Origin: Himantopus leucocephalus
Lineage: Eukaryota; Chordata; Aves; Charadriiformes; Recurvirostridae
DNA length: 64,000 nucleotides
Assembly: GCA_003993805.1 (NCBI GenBank)
Contig: RSEF01000014.1
Coordinates: 2,171,941-2,235,940, forward strand
Reading direction: 5' to 3'
The position numbers and the translations under genes are program-made. The notes under the pieces were generated by a model. It was given only the letters and a program-made list of their open reading frames with translations, did not search any database and had not been told where the DNA came from. This document shows, in pieces, positions 14,401-28,965 of the stretch (positions are counted from its first letter, which is position 1; every line of letters begins with the position of its first letter).

Positions 14401-17400
14401 AAGTTTACAAAATGACAAAACTCTCTTACCATCCCCTCATCAAAAAATGTGTATTTGTGTATACATCCATATATGAAAGACTGAACTTTTTAACATGATT
14501 CTACACTGTAAATTCTACACATTGAAAGGAGAAATGGCAACATTGCTTGCAGAACAATGCACTTGTCTGTCTGATCACTGCTTCCACGATTCCTGCACTA
14601 GAATATCCATTCTGGCTAGGACAAAAATAAGTTCCGTCTTCATCTCCATACTAGTACTGTTACCAAGACTGTTGATTAGTGAGTAATTTGCGATATGGAT
14701 GTTTCTCTCCAGAAACTGCATGGAAGCAATAAACCATTTAATCCAAGCCAAGGAGCACTTGTCAGAGTACAATAATTTTGGCTACTTACAGAAGTATTAC
14801 TACTCAATGTAAGGAAGAGCACCAGGATCTCTCTGTAAAGCACCCACCCCTTCACATACAGTGAAATGAGGTGAATTTGTCAAAGAAGCTAGCAGGGCTT
14901 AGAGCTGCCATTCCTGACTACCATATAGATATTCAGTATATTTAAGGACCTCCTATCTCAGGTGACAGAGATCAATTATCTGCACACATGCCCCTCTCCC
15001 CTGTCTAGCACGGAGGCAGAGGGACTGCCGCCAGCATTTGCCAGATGAACTGTGTTATTGTGCATTACGGAGGGGTTTTGTGTTCAAATGATAAACTGTG
15101 TTCAGTGACGTTTTCTGTCATGGTCTTTTACACTAAACTGAGCTCTAAAGAAATCAGCTCAGCAGTAGCATTTGGAAGAGGGTAAGCTGCACAGAGAACG
15201 AAGACACAAATTACAGCTGAAAAGCTTTTATCTGTAAGTACCTATCTGTATCTGCAAAGCTGCAGAAAAGTTGACCAAGAGCAGCAAGAACTCTTTCACC
15301 AGCTGCCTCAGAAGAGGAGGCACCGGGATGCCTCACCTATAAACCCCAGTGTTATGGGGGTGTCCAAATGAGGGAGTACTGAGAGAGAAGGGACACATAT
15401 TTTTAAAGTTCTGCCTTTTGTACAAGCTTCCTGCACTACCTGTAGTTTCATCATGTGTGTTTTTCTAACCATCTTTCAGTGATATTCCTTAATTACACAG
15501 CACAGTAATGAAATACACTCAGAATCAGTCGGAAATCTGCAAAGCAAATAGACTGTGTACAGCACATGGGGAGAAGGGAATCGGCTCGGCTCACACTATT
15601 CAAACAAGAAAACTCACATTTCCAAGAGCTCTACCACTGCCAGGCTGCAGCACGGCAAGGTTTTCAAGTTAAATCATTGCATAATATGATGGTAATGAGT
15701 TTCTCAGCAATCATTATGTCTCTGTCAGATGGTAATAAAATGGAGTATTTGTCTCTGTTCTTGGTGCGCTTGGAGAATATGCAGATACGCCAGTCCTCAT
15801 TATATCTTGATAGAAACAAAACCCATTAGCACAGGTGCTATACGTTTTAATGAGGGAGACATGTAGAAACTAATCCAGGTCAATTATAATGAAATGGTTA
15901 CACCTAGCTGAAACTGATAAAAATCTAATTATGTCCATATCAATAGACTATTTCATAGATGCATGGTGTTGATCTACTTGTGGTAGGAGTGTATAATGCT
16001 TTCATTTCAGGCTTTCAACTAAATGACTCTAGGTAATTGGTAGGCAAGCAGTGATGTTTGTATGGCAGGTGCTGTTTTTCAAGTGTGTATCAATACGTAA
16101 TGGAAAATTAATCCTTTGGGAAAAAATATTTTTAAATTGTTTTGTTTCTTACAGTCAAAAAGGAGAGGTTTCCAAGAAAAAGACTAATCTTATTCTGTTG
16201 ATAAGTTACACTGGAAACAGTTCGCAGCTTTATACATGTCATTGATCCTTAAAGCTAAGAGTCATAACTGAAATCATAATTACAGTCTTCAGGACTAGAT
16301 CAGAGAAACCTAGAGATATGCAGATATCAACATATTCACTCTTTTCAACTGGATTACAAATAATTTAGCAAGTGGCCAAATTTAGCCCTGTGTTTCAAAC
16401 TTCCCTGCCATGCCAAGCTTACCCAGGGCTTGGCCATCCCAAGCCGCATTTGGGGCAGAGTGGAGGGTGGTTAGCTGTTAAATACAAGATACGGAAGGTG
16501 TGCTCACTCCAGGCAGGGAAGATACAGGACGACGAGTTTCTAAACCGGCATCAGCCCATTCACGACACTCACCATGTGGTCAGGAACCCCAAATTTAAAC
16601 TTTCAAGAAGAGATTCAGCCTGCCCTCAGTAGACATCACCGTCATTAGCATGAGGCTTCCCTGGCTGTATTTTCATAGCTCTGTCTTAGCAGGCCCGGCG
16701 ATCTGCTGAAGCCATCATGTGCTTAAGACTGCAAGGCTGGGAGGACAAACGTCTCCAGGCTAAGCAATGGTCTGCTTGGTGTTAGCCTCCACGAGCAGTA
16801 ATCAGAATATGTTTTGTCTTGAACAGGCCATGCGGAGGGGTGAAATGGCTGCCTATTTTTTTCATTTTTTTATGACTTACATCCTGAAAGGAAATACAGG
16901 CTCTGCTATGAGACTGCTCCAAATGAACTCCAGATGAAATCCCCAACTGGCCCAGATTCCCCCTGACTTCAGTGGATGCTTTGAACAGGCACAAAGCATG
17001 ACAGTCTGATGGCTCTAAGCTTGAAAACGTATTCACATATGGCTGCCCCATTTGTTCCTAACTCACTGAAAGCAATGGAATTGCTTCCATGTTATACATG
17101 TGTGTAAGCATTTTTCCAGACCATAGCCATAAAGCACCAGATAAAAATAGTTGCAGAGCCTCGTATCTTTGACAGTTGTCTGTACTAGATGATTCACAGA
17201 ATTACTTTCCTCCAGTTACCCATTCATGTACTTCCTTTACCGGCTTTAATCCTTCGTTGGTTCTTCTTGCCTGAAGAGAAGTTGCTTTAAATTTGTATTT
17301 TCAGCTCTTTTACCTGCTGTGCTTCAGAGTTACAACTTTAAAAGAATTATCTACTCTTTCCATTTAGTCTACAAACCTATGTCTGATACCAAATGGCACC

Positions 17401-18881
17401 ACATTTATTTCTGCCATTTATATAGCATCTAAGTGTATCCCCGGTCCTTCTGCAGCATAACTGGCAGTTTACTAAGAGGGCCGTCGGGTTTCTGCAGGCA
17501 CAGTATATACTATTTCCCTAAAAGATAATGATGGGGAAAAGAATTGCAATCAAGTTTACGTATTTCATTGGAAATGAGTTATTTAAAATTCAAATTCACA
17601 TTAAATAATAATAATTGTTGGAGTAATAAAAATTCTCTTTTGTGTAAAGGAATTTAAGACATTTTTCAAAGTGGCTACAAATAATAGTTTCAAGGAAGCA
17701 TGTTCATTTTCTCATATACTAGGATTCTTGTTTTCTCACACTGAAATCTTACAGCTTGCTTTTGGAAAACCTATATTCGTCTCAGAAGACCTGTCCTCTT
17801 TTCACTCAGTAGGCGCACCCACAGCTTAGTGGGGGACCAACTTAAAGATCCCCAAAGCGGCTCTACGCCACCCGAGCAGCCAAACAGAGCAGTGGGTCAC
17901 AACTGTTATGTCCAGAATAGGACACTGTGTTCAGCCCTTTCCATCATTATGAGTGCAAGCCTCACTTCAGGTGGCTACGCTGTCCTGAAGTCTAATTCAT
18001 TCAGCATTACCATATCATCCCATATGTGCTCTACTTCATGGTCAAGGAGACACAAAGGTATCGGGGAGGACACAGAGGCTTTAGCTGCACTCATTTCACA
18101 CTCCCCTGACACATTCCCAGCAGTCTGCACATTCTCAGCAGCTGAGTTGGTCTCAGTGCATCAGACGTGAAAGCTGCAGCGAAGCTGAGCTACTGCCGTG
18201 GGGAATCTACCCTGAGCTTTTCCACATGATGCAACAAGAGACCAAGAACAAAGCAGTGGAAAGATTGAGGGGAATAACCACCGAGATGAAGGTAAGTCTA
18301 CTACACTACTGAGTGATTCAAGAGCAGAGCCAGCATTTAAATGGTTGCTCTATTTGCAACCTAAGACAAAGCTCAGATGTTCGTCAAACTGTGGGCAGTT
18401 CTAACCCCACTCTCATTGAAACCAACTGTTTGACCGAGAACTTGTCATGTAACATCTCTGACCCAAATTCTTCTTGCTTTCAAGTGTTATACCGGGGCCA
18501 TATTACAGGGGCAACAGGGTCATTAAATCTTAGTTGTGCTGAACATGAAGATGTTGCCATTTGGATGTCCACCAAACAACCATTATATGTCACCAGAAAA
18601 GTATGAAAAGCACAACATAAATTAAACAAATTCCTCTCTCTCCTCTGAAATATTAACCTTCCTTTGCTCAGTAGTAATCACAGTTGTAACAATCCTCGTT
18701 CTGTGTCTCTGTCTTTCAATCTCCTAAAACTGCCAGAAAAAGACTGTAACAGGCTTTTTGCATCAGTTAAACAGGTAGCCAAATTCCTGCCACAATATGA
18801 ACATGAAAAAAATTATTGTATAAGACTTCATGTTTTCTACAGCAAAGAGATACATAGGTGAGACAAAAGTGAAGTCATGTC

Positions 18882-18927
18882 TGCTGCTTATATATGCTCT
18901 CGTTTGCTGCTTATATATTCTCTCAAA
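18882..18927. repeat. 23-bp tandem duplication, two copies
   Basis: TGCTGCTTATATATGCTCTC and TGCTGCTTATATATTCTCTC follow each other directly, one unit apart. Confidence 0.75.
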
Positions 18928-21149
18928 TTAACAAGAGAGAATCTGTGGATGGTCCACTGCTTATTATATTGGTGCGCAATTTAAAATCAGACCTGGGGCT
19001 CTGCATGTCACTGACTGAGATTAGATCATGTCATTACCTAATACCTGACAGCCTTTGCAGAGCGGGATCTGTAGTGGTAAGGTTAGTGAAAAACTGATAA
19101 ATAAATCATTTATAGATTTCAACAATCAGTAAATAGCCTTACAGATTTATTCAATACCTTATTTTCTGCAGTCCAGTCAACCCATATATAAATTATGAGA
19201 GGCTCTTGTCTTTTTCACTATTATTATTTATTTAAAAAGAGCTTATTTAGAAGTTATCAAGAATCCATACACACTTATTCACCAGTGTAATTGCCTGGAA
19301 ACTTTTCAGCCTTTCTGGTGTGACATTTCTCACCTTGAAAGGGACATTTGCATTGAGAGTTGAAAACAGTTTTAAAACTCAAGGCTGAGAACACCTAGGA
19401 TTGCTATTACTCATCTTTACCAAGCACTGACAGTTTTAAACCTCCTGAGTACTGAGATAGCTATGTAATTTCCTAAGGGAGTCAACTATTGTGCGACACC
19501 ATTGTTTTCATGTGATAGCACTTTCAAATCATTAGTCCACAGAATTCTATACATATCTGTAAACAGGCATGATTTATAGCTTGTAGGATGGAAAATCAGA
19601 CTTAAAATATTACATTTTAACAAAAAAAATTGTACTAAAAAGCCCCTCTGGATTTCTCAGGAAAACGTATCATCACTTTACTATTTATATTGGGATAGCA
19701 CAGAGGAGGGAGGAATAAAAACCCCACTGTGGTGGGCAGTATGTTAATACGGAAAACGATAGTTCTTTTACAAAGAGCTTAAGCTCTACACTTAAAATTA
19801 TCTATCTGAGACATCGCAAGGGACTAACAATGCAAAAATTAAAGTATAATTAATGATTATTATGAAAATAAAATTGGATCCACAACCTTTTCTATTCTTT
19901 AAAGAAAAACAAGTGGAAATAATCTGCTTGACCACATTTCAAGAAAAAGGATATTACAAACAACTTAGAATTTAAGTAAGCTTCCTATAGCTACCAAGGC
20001 TGTATCCACATATGATTTGGGATAATGTTTTCCGAACTCTGGAAAAGGCCTACAGGTTTGGGGTGCAAAACCAAGAAAGAAATCAGGCACAGACATTAGA
20101 CAATAAAATTTGTTTTAAGGGGACCGACAGACTTTCCAATAAAATAGGCTAAACCAAATCAAGAATAAACATGAGACTTCAGAACTGCATCACTGTAATT
20201 AATAAAGGGTAACTAATAAACAAAAGTTCTCAAGGAGCCACACTGCAAGCATAAAACAGAGATGCCAAGAGGTAATTCTGAAGGACAAACTAAACGCTCC
20301 CTAAACCCTGCCATTATTTGCTCAGGAGGTGTTCAAAGGCCTGCCCCATTTAGATCTCAATTAATTTAACTGGATTATTATAATCCATCCTGCTTAAGTT
20401 CTTCTTCACTCCTAAACCACCAGTTGTATCCCTGGAGTTTTCATGGCCCAATCCTGCACGGCACCCCGTGGAAGGCAGCTCTGTCACAGGAACTCCAGAC
20501 AGCGTTACCGTTGATAACTGACAGCACCTACCAAGAACCTTAGAATGAACCATCACAACTTTCCTCATCTCTCTCGCTTTTATGTAAGTACCACACAAAT
20601 TACCCCCATATAGTGCAGGAACATGACTCTGCTACCTGGCATACATGAGTTCATGCTACTTTGTCTACCTAATGCTGCACTCAGTATGTGTAAGAGTTCA
20701 TCATTTTCTGGAAGAATCTTTTCAAATTCTGTCTGTCTTTCCTAAATGCATCTCAGTCTGAAAATATTTTTTTATCTACAGCAAATTCATAGTCTCAAAA
20801 TAACTCACTATCTTTACAGTCACAGTGATCTGCTCCCCCGTCATTGTAGCAGAATCACAATTATTTTTATTGAGTGGCCCCAAGGCAACGCAGCCCCAAA
20901 GCATAATACAGCCCAGTGACATGCAGTAACAACTTGAAGTTCCTTAAAATATCATCTGCAAATCAGCTGCAACTATAAGCTACCAATAGCACAGTACGAA
21001 AAACAACTTCTCTATTTGCTTGCTGTTTTCAAAAATAAAAATATATGGCTTGGTATTAGGTTGAAATGAAATGTAATGCTTGTAGAGTTGAGAACACCCC
21101 AACTGCACCCCACCAAAAAAGTTGCGATTCCCTTTGTTTCTGGTTGAAC

Positions 21150-21265
21150 TAAAAAAAAAATTTAGATTTCTACTACTTTTAAAGTTTGAAAAAAAAAATT
21201 CAAAATAAAAATATTTTTGAATAAAAAAATCAAAATCAAAAATAATTTGAAAAATATTAGAAAAG
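21150..21265. repeat. A/T-rich low-complexity segment
   Basis: Successive A runs are broken by TTT and TCAAAATAAAAAT-type words. It explains a long Phe- and Asn-rich open frame on the minus strand, which should not be taken as a gene. Confidence 0.7.
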
Positions 21266-24200
21266 AACAACCATTATATTGTTTTCTGAAAACAAAACCA
21301 TTTCATTAAACTTGAACGCACTAATGAAATGCCTTGATGCTGATGCCTCTGTATTTCTCACCAGTTTCTGTTGACATTTTGGCCTGGTTTTACCTTGTGT
21401 GGTAGAACTTTATTCCCAAATATTTTAACATGACCCACAAATACTTGGAGTTGAGGGAACTCTGACTTCGTGCAGGATATGGTGCTGTTGTGATCTCACG
21501 TGTGAAGCCTGCGACAAGTACTGGAATGTACCAGATCATGACCTTAATGTTATCAAGGGGACATTCATAGACCACTTTAAAGAGCAGAGCTTCAGAAAAA
21601 TACTACATTATCCCGTATCAATAACAAAACTCTTCTGGAAGAATACTTATGATACTCGAGAGATTGGTGATAAGAAATTGAGCCATGGCGTATTCTGCTA
21701 AGAACAGTGCTCTTATCCAAAGATTAGTTTGTGTAAGGGACAGGAAGAGAGTATATTTATAAGGCTTATTCTGTCAAACCTCCATCAGTCTTTTTCCTAT
21801 TTATCCTACATAACGCAGCAGATGAAAAAATATTCCCCTCTGCTGCTGTAATCAAAGTGATTGCATTTCACATCAAAAACATTTATTTACTGCATGGATT
21901 AAAGGATTAAAAAGTATAGGAGTACTTCGTCCAACATTTTGTGTCTGTGCTAGAATTCAGCTGCCCTTAATCTCCATATCATTGACACAGTATATTGATG
22001 AAATGGTTTTCCCGTTACGGCTTGTTTGTTTGTTTGTGATGTATACAGAATTAAAGTAACAAAAATAAGATTCCTGGGTCTTTTTCTTCAATGAGGTTAA
22101 CTCCTCAACCAGCTTTATTAGCATGCCATGTATCTTCTGCCCAAGAACTGCTCCTTTCTTGCAGAGAAGATAACGGGAATGCATTCCTATTGAATGTGTA
22201 TGTTTGTAGGACACATAAAGGCGGTCGTATAAAAGGGAGGAGCACGGCTATGCCTGTTCCCAGCTGTGGTACAGTGAATTGAAGCAAAGTCGTTAATGTC
22301 TTGACCAGCAATCCATGGTTAAATCAACTTTCTGTATGTCTCTTCTCTGCCCTTTGAGACATCCCGTGAGACCTAGGGGTGTCTGTAGTGCGCGGTGGAA
22401 ACCCTCACCCGCTAGGCTGCATTCAGGCACCACAGGCAAGCTATGGCTGGGTGAATGCACCCACGTATCTCAGCGCAGGGAGACAGGGTGATACCGCTTC
22501 AGTTCTGAAAGCATTAGGGCCAAACTGCCCTGTTGCTTTGCCTTAGCTGACAAGCCCTACCTTTCGTCAGGTTGAATCAGGTGGGGCAGATCATCCCGTC
22601 GGCAATGTTACATTGCTTGAGTCTGGAGGTGGTTCGGGGATCTCACAGCGTAGTTCAGGGCAAACCAGATGTGCTGTAGTTCATAGACAACAAGATGGTT
22701 CATCTAGGTATGAATGGCAGTCACCCAGAAGCCCAGGGAAAAATGAGTAAACAATCAAAATCACTGCTCAAAGAGCAAAAAGCCAGTGGGAAACAAACTG
22801 TGCCACAACAAAACCCCAAATGTCTCCTTACCTGGACTAGTGGCTATAGGCTAAGATACACTGCTTCTAACTTCCTGCAAAAGACCCACTTTTCTGCCAC
22901 ACCTATTGACACAGTAAACCTCTGTGCTCCCCCAGCTAAACATCTATTCCGTTTTCTGTATTTGGCTTCAAGGCAGGCTAGGTCTTAGAAATATATCTAA
23001 AAGGAAAAAGATTAGAGATATCCATTCGTAGGCAAGAAGAATGAATTTAATTTTGATTGTTCACTGAATACAAAAATGAATTCTTGCTGCAGGTTGTTCA
23101 GGAGCTCATTTCTGAACGGAGCTTGAGTGAAATGAATCAACGCTGGGAGTCAGTAAACTAGGGTCAGAGCACTAGTACGAGACTGCTGTGACAATTTCCA
23201 TGAGATCATGAGACTTCCTAAGCTAAATGACCAGATGTTTTTCCTGCAATGGGATCCAGGCGCATCCCATGCAATGACCTACTATTCCTGCAGCCCATCC
23301 TGTACTAAAAATAAAGGCAACTATAAACAAACATACTGTATTCTCTGTTAGTGAAAGTACTGCTCCTCTGTTGGAAAAGGTTTGTGCACAGCCACGATAG
23401 AGTTTAGAATAGAGTTTCCAAATTTAAGAAGGCTGAGCTGAGCTGCTTTTGAGGAAGGCACAATTTCCACTATTGCTGTGGAACCTTCTTGTGCCCCATC
23501 TCCCATAACAAGCCCTGGGACATATCCCACTTGTGGGAAACGCAAACAAGCTTTTAATGTTATCAGCCCTCCATTACCGCTACACTCATCACCCCTAATA
23601 CACACCCATGCATGTCTGTTCACGACAAAATCTACAACCCAGATAAACTGTCCGTGGATGACAAGAATCGGCTGTGTGACTCTCACTCTTCTTTCATAAA
23701 CAGGGACACAGTTTACAACGCTGCATCTAAAAAAATCCATGACTGACCTTGATGTTAGCAACCAGTCACAGAAGATGAAGCACATTTCGCCTCAGATCTA
23801 CTGCTTCAGGCTCTCTGCACATTCAGGCAGACGTCACTGCATTAGGTTCTATCTATCACACAATGACAGTTCTCCTAAGAAAACACAGATAAAATCCCTC
23901 CCTTTTCTTATCCTCTAATACGACGAGGTACATCCACGTATCTTCTTTTCCCAGCAACTTTCCAGTTCTCTGTAGCTTTTGCTTTGAGAATTGTTGACCC
24001 AGTGTAAGCAAATGTAGTATTATTGCCTCACAATCATGAAAGAGGAAAATAAATTAAGAAGTGTCCCAATTACTCTTTTATTAATCTTTTTATATTTTAC
24101 AGGGCATGTGTTAGTGTGTTGCTGCTGTTTTTTAGGGTTATGATGCCTTTGAGGTTTATTATGTATCTTCAGGCTTCTGTTCTTTTGTGATTAAATGCAT

Positions 24201-26777
24201 AAAAGCAAGTGGAATAATAATTATGTAATTTATGTTCATACACTTCCTCCCACTGGCATGCTGCTCCTTGACTGAAATTGTATTTGATTCATGAAGAGCC
24301 ACCTATTAAAGATGGCGGGAACAGATACTGCAAATCCCTAAGAGCAATCATGAAATAATACTTCAGCTACACCACGGATGTCAGGTCCATTTGCACATTT
24401 TTATCACTGATTCATGTTCTGTAACCTACCACTTCAACCGACAGCATTTATCCCTGCTACTTTTGAATAATGTTAAAAGCACATATAGAGGTGAATCATA
24501 CAACTCTGTGTGCAGCTCTCACCACTGATTCAGGCAAAATACGAATATAATTGTCAACCAAATCTACAAATACAGAGAGAAAAATTTTACAACTACGACA
24601 ATTAACTTGGGTGTTTGTGTTGTCTTCCATTCCAGGAAAAGTGTAGTATCTCAAAAGTTCTAAACTAACATGTATGAAGAATCCTGCTAAAGGTAAAAGG
24701 AGCAACATTTCTTTTCTATGTCTCCATCCAGCTCCTGGGTGATGAAACTAACCATAGCTGAAGAGCAGCGTATCATTCACAAACCAAGGACACTTACACA
24801 TGGTCCTGTGTTGGGCCTCACATTGTGCCAAGCACTGTCCAAGCTTTTCCCTTTACGGAAAAGGCAAAAGAGTGACAGGGAAATCAAAAGCAGACAGGAC
24901 TGAAGTAACGTGACCAACATGACAAAGTTAGCCAATGGCAGAATACGGAACAGAAACCACATCTTGACATTTTCCAGCCTGTGCCCTAGCTGGTGGACAT
25001 CAGAGTTTCTCTCAAGCCCTCAGACGCAGGTATTGTAAACTAAGGTACAGTTCATTCAGCTGCATTCCTCTAAGAACGACCTGCACTCAGTGGATAATAC
25101 CAATTCTTCATCTACACTTAATTCTGCGTAAATAAAAGGCAGATTTTTAAGGCTACGATCTGACAAAGCTACTTCGTTCTTTAGCAAATTCATGACTATT
25201 CTTTGACTAAATGAGATTTAAACATGAGAGAGAAACACTGAGAAGCTGAAGGTAATATTTCTCTTTGCAAAGGAAATCTATCAGTGCTTTGTCTAATTAG
25301 AATCTGGAATGAAAGGTTAAGCCATTAAGTAAGTTGTAAGTTGCTCTTAACAAAACCCCTGAAATCTATAGTTCTCTTGTTTTACAAAGACAGGACTGAA
25401 AATTGGTGAAAATGCTCTTCTCAAGCACTGTTTATCATGCTGCAACAAATAACAAGAGGTACACAAACGCAGCCTAACCAAGTATCCAGTCTTACCCAGC
25501 AACAGCCTAAAAAGTTAGAAAAAGGTTTCTAGAATAAAACTTTCAGTTAAGAAGTGGGGGTTTAGACATGAAATTGACTTAAATTGACATTAAACCAGTC
25601 CCATTAAAGAACAACTACTGCATGAATGTATTTCAAAAAGAAAGCACATCCGGGTTTAAGAACACAGTTACCAAAGCTGAGATCTCGTTCTGGGTGGATT
25701 TGCAAAAGAGTACAACAAATGAGGCTGGGTGTCCTTGTATTACTACAGCAAAGCAACACTTTAAGGACCCCATTCAGGTCACAGAAAAGAACTGATGAAT
25801 CACACAGTACACACCACTCCTAAAAAATATGTCCGAATGAAAGCTAAACTGGACTTACTAGATAACTTTCCCTGTAAGTAAAGGCCTGTTCTGAGAGCCG
25901 TGGAAGACTAGTCTGCATGATAATTCTTGTGCTATACTGTCTTTAACTCACAGGTAAAGGATTAAATTATTGCCCCACTGCAGTCAATTTAGGACCTCTC
26001 ATGGGCACTACATAATGTCTTGAAGGTTTTCCATTTAGTATCTATAGCTTCACTCAACAATTCACTCCATCTTTGCAGCAGGGTTGGTTTAAGTTACCTA
26101 TTGTCAGACTGGCTCCTCTACAACTAGTCTAGTTCGTCTGAATGCCACGTAATTCCGAAGCAGGGCTGTGGGACCGCAGGTGTGAGTGAAGCTCTATGCC
26201 AACTGACACCCCAGTATTAGCGAGCTTGAATTGCAAGTGCCACCACAAGAGGAAGGTGTGTTTCCTTAGAGGAGAATCTTGATTCTGGGCAACGTTCAAA
26301 TTCAAGTTAAGAGAGCACTAAAGATGAGCTATTTTCATAGAGAAACAGGTAAATCCTTTACCAAGGCATCACTCATACATCTCTCCATGCACTCTTGCCT
26401 ACAGCGAAAACCCCTGCAGTTACAAACCACACCCAGCAATATGCAGTAACTGCTTTCTAGAAAGTCCGAATCCTATACACATCCCGCTCAACACTTCCAT
26501 CAAGAGTTTATATGCAATACTAAAAAAAATACTGTTTTCTCTGCAGAAATTTCCAAAGGCTAAAGCAAGAGCAATGTGTCTCACACAGGATGCACCTAAC
26601 GACACATCTGGAAACCAGACACAGCCTGCAAGGCAAAGTCATCTGACCCCACTTACTTTTTTTATTGTGATCTTGCTGTCTCCTATGTATCTGTGCATGT
26701 CCACACATTTAGTCTCTGCTAGTTGTTTTCAAGCATGTGTAGTAAAAGGGAGAAGAGGGTAAAGGGGCTATGGGAGA

Positions 26778-26835
26778 TCACAGAATTCTGGATGCTGTCC
26801 CACAAAGTGTCTCAAAAGTCATTTAATCCCAACAA
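26778..26835 (-). mobile_element. Possible old CR1 3'-tail remnant
   Basis: ATCACAGAATTCTGG followed about 40 nt later by AAGTCATTTAATCCCAAC resembles the reverse complement of a diverged CR1 3' end. No coding remnant follows, so the call is weak. Confidence 0.3.
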
Positions 26836-28555
26836 AATTCAGTTTGGACCACCCAGACTGCAGTACCTTTACAAGAAAGATTAGTTTAACTGAGCGCAGC
26901 ACTTTTCACCCCCGGACTACAAGGCAGATATGTTTTACAACACCCACCCACCCCCCAAAGTATCAAAATATCAAATCTTTTTTTTCCCCCACTTACTTCA
27001 TACTGGAGAGTGTGCATCACTCGCAGAGTTAGAGAAATCCTGAAGTCCTGACCCCCAGTCCTGTACAGAATCTCACAAAGACGGAGAGTAGTCTCTTTGC
27101 ATGCTCAGGCTAAAAAAAAAAAAATAAGGATAGAATAGACTTTATTGCATTAGATGTTAAAAAATAGCCTTTACAATAATGCATGCACTTACTTTACAGA
27201 ATTCTAATGTGGCATCTTTCCCTACTTGATAATTGCTGGGGTTTTTATTACAGAAAGGAATAGGGACGGCTATTACACAATGAAACAACATTTCAGTGAC
27301 ACCACCAGACCTCAATTAAAAGTTCTGTGCCGCTTGTACTGCTTCAAGGGATGGTTAAGCAATACTGACCCACTGCAAAGTGGTTTATGAATTGCTACTG
27401 ATGAGAACTCTTGCTGAATAAGCAGAATAGATTCTTTAATGCCAATTTCTTACAAACAGCAGCAAGGAGTGGAGAGAGACAATAATTGTGTTAGTATCAA
27501 GAGAAGCAAAGAGCCTGCAAAGGTCTCTGTCCTTTCCCAGATAACAGACTGAGAAAGCTTCTTTAATATAGCTGGTACTGTAACGGTTCACGGCGGCTGG
27601 ACTGAGGGCAAGCAGTGGTTGATTGATTAAGGTACAATTCTGACAGCATCTTAGAGTCTGGATAAATATCCTTTCCTAAAAAAATAAAATCAGGCTGCAG
27701 GCAGCAAGCGAGGCCTGCTATTAGGGCATAGGGCACATGAATTTTAAAAGCCAAAGCTAAAATCATTTCTAAATACAACAAATTACTATACCATGTTCAG
27801 GAGCACAAGAATCAGGTGGATTGGAAAAGGGCTTTTTTTGGCACTTCGTTATGGCAGCTTATTTCTCAGACAGTTACAGTTTTCTTTCGAGAAATCCAAC
27901 CAGCACCAATTAAACGGCAAGATACATATTTGTACAAAGCACTGAAGAGGTCTGCATTGCTGAACACAAGAAATGAACAGCGTCTGCCCTCATCAATCCC
28001 AAATGCGCTGCCGAAACGCAGGGCAGGGAGGAAGCACCCACACCGGTTACTGCTTCTCCCGTGGAAACGCAGACACAGCCGAACGTCGCCGACCGCCTCA
28101 ACTTTGCCGCCACTGCAGCGGTCGCACCTCCTTTCCCACCAGAAGCACAACACCGTCTGCCAGGCCTAGACAAGGTCAGGACAAGTTTTATAGCTCACTC
28201 AAGAAAGATTTTCCAAGACCGTATTAACCACATGTAGTGCTTCAGTGGAGTCTGAGGGAAAAACATCACTTAATAAAAAAAAAAATAAAAACAGTTAACT
28301 GCTTTCCGTAGGACCAAAACCTCCCTTAAGGAGCCTGCAGGACAACGTCTTCAGAGTGGTGGCTGCACAAGCCCCAGCCACCAGAGTAAGCTGCCACAGC
28401 TACACACGTCTGCCAGGCAGCTGCTGCCGTCAGCGGAGCGGTCTGGACTGGGGGAATTTCACTCAATTTAATTTATTGCCAATTAACATAAAACTTTAAT
28501 TACTGACTCAGTTATTGACGAGGGAAAAAACCCCAAACAATGAAACAAACCCTCA

Positions 28556-28965
28556 GAGAAGCACCTTTCTCTCCGTTCCGCCAGGCTCAGCTTCACCCCG
28601 CCGCCTCTCCCCCTGCGTCCCTGCCCCGCTTCCCTGGGCTTTGCCGTGGATTCCCCTCGGCCCCCGCAGCCCCTCGGGTAAGGCCCCGGACGGCGCCCCC
28701 CGCCCTCCCGCCGCCTCTCCCCCTCCTCCGCCGCTCCGCACCGCTCACCCGCCGCCGCGCGCTCCCTCACGGCTGCCGCCCCCGCGGCGGCGCGGACCGG
28801 CCCGGACCGGTTTGCGGCCCACCCCCGCGGGGCGCCCTCCGCTGCCCGCGCCGTGTGGCGGCTGCTGTGAGGGGACTGAGGGAAAAGGAGAGGTTTCCTG
28901 GGGAAAAGCGGTAGGTTACAGCCGGGGGGGGAGAGGCCTGAACGCGGAGAGGGGGCGCGACATGG
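28556..28965. promoter_or_regulatory. CpG island, candidate promoter of an unidentified transcript
   Basis: About 400 nt are very rich in GC and CpG, with the densest part at 28680-28860 (CCGCCGCCGCGCGC, CGGACCGGCCCGGACCGG). It is the strongest island in the window and lies about 4.6 kb beyond the TRRAP 3' end. A plus-strand donor-like site, CTCGG|GTAAGG, occurs at 28677/28678. Long open frames on both strands are composition effects and match no protein that I know. It may start a non-coding RNA or an unrecognised gene. The direction of transcription is uncertain. Confidence 0.7.

Larger units (their letters stand above)
11431..28555. other. AT-rich non-coding sequence, no gene recognised
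   Basis: I scanned both strands for exon-like segments with splice sites and for peptides of likely neighbours of TRRAP and found none. The stretch includes a low-complexity AT segment at 21150-21265, a 23-bp tandem duplication at 18882-18927 and a weak CR1-tail-like match near 26778-26835. A mildly CpG-enriched segment lies at about 27.97-28.15 kb. Confidence 0.5.

Noticed and set aside
20980..21270. A 96-codon Phe- and Asn-rich open frame
   Set aside because: It is a translation of an A/T low-complexity stretch.
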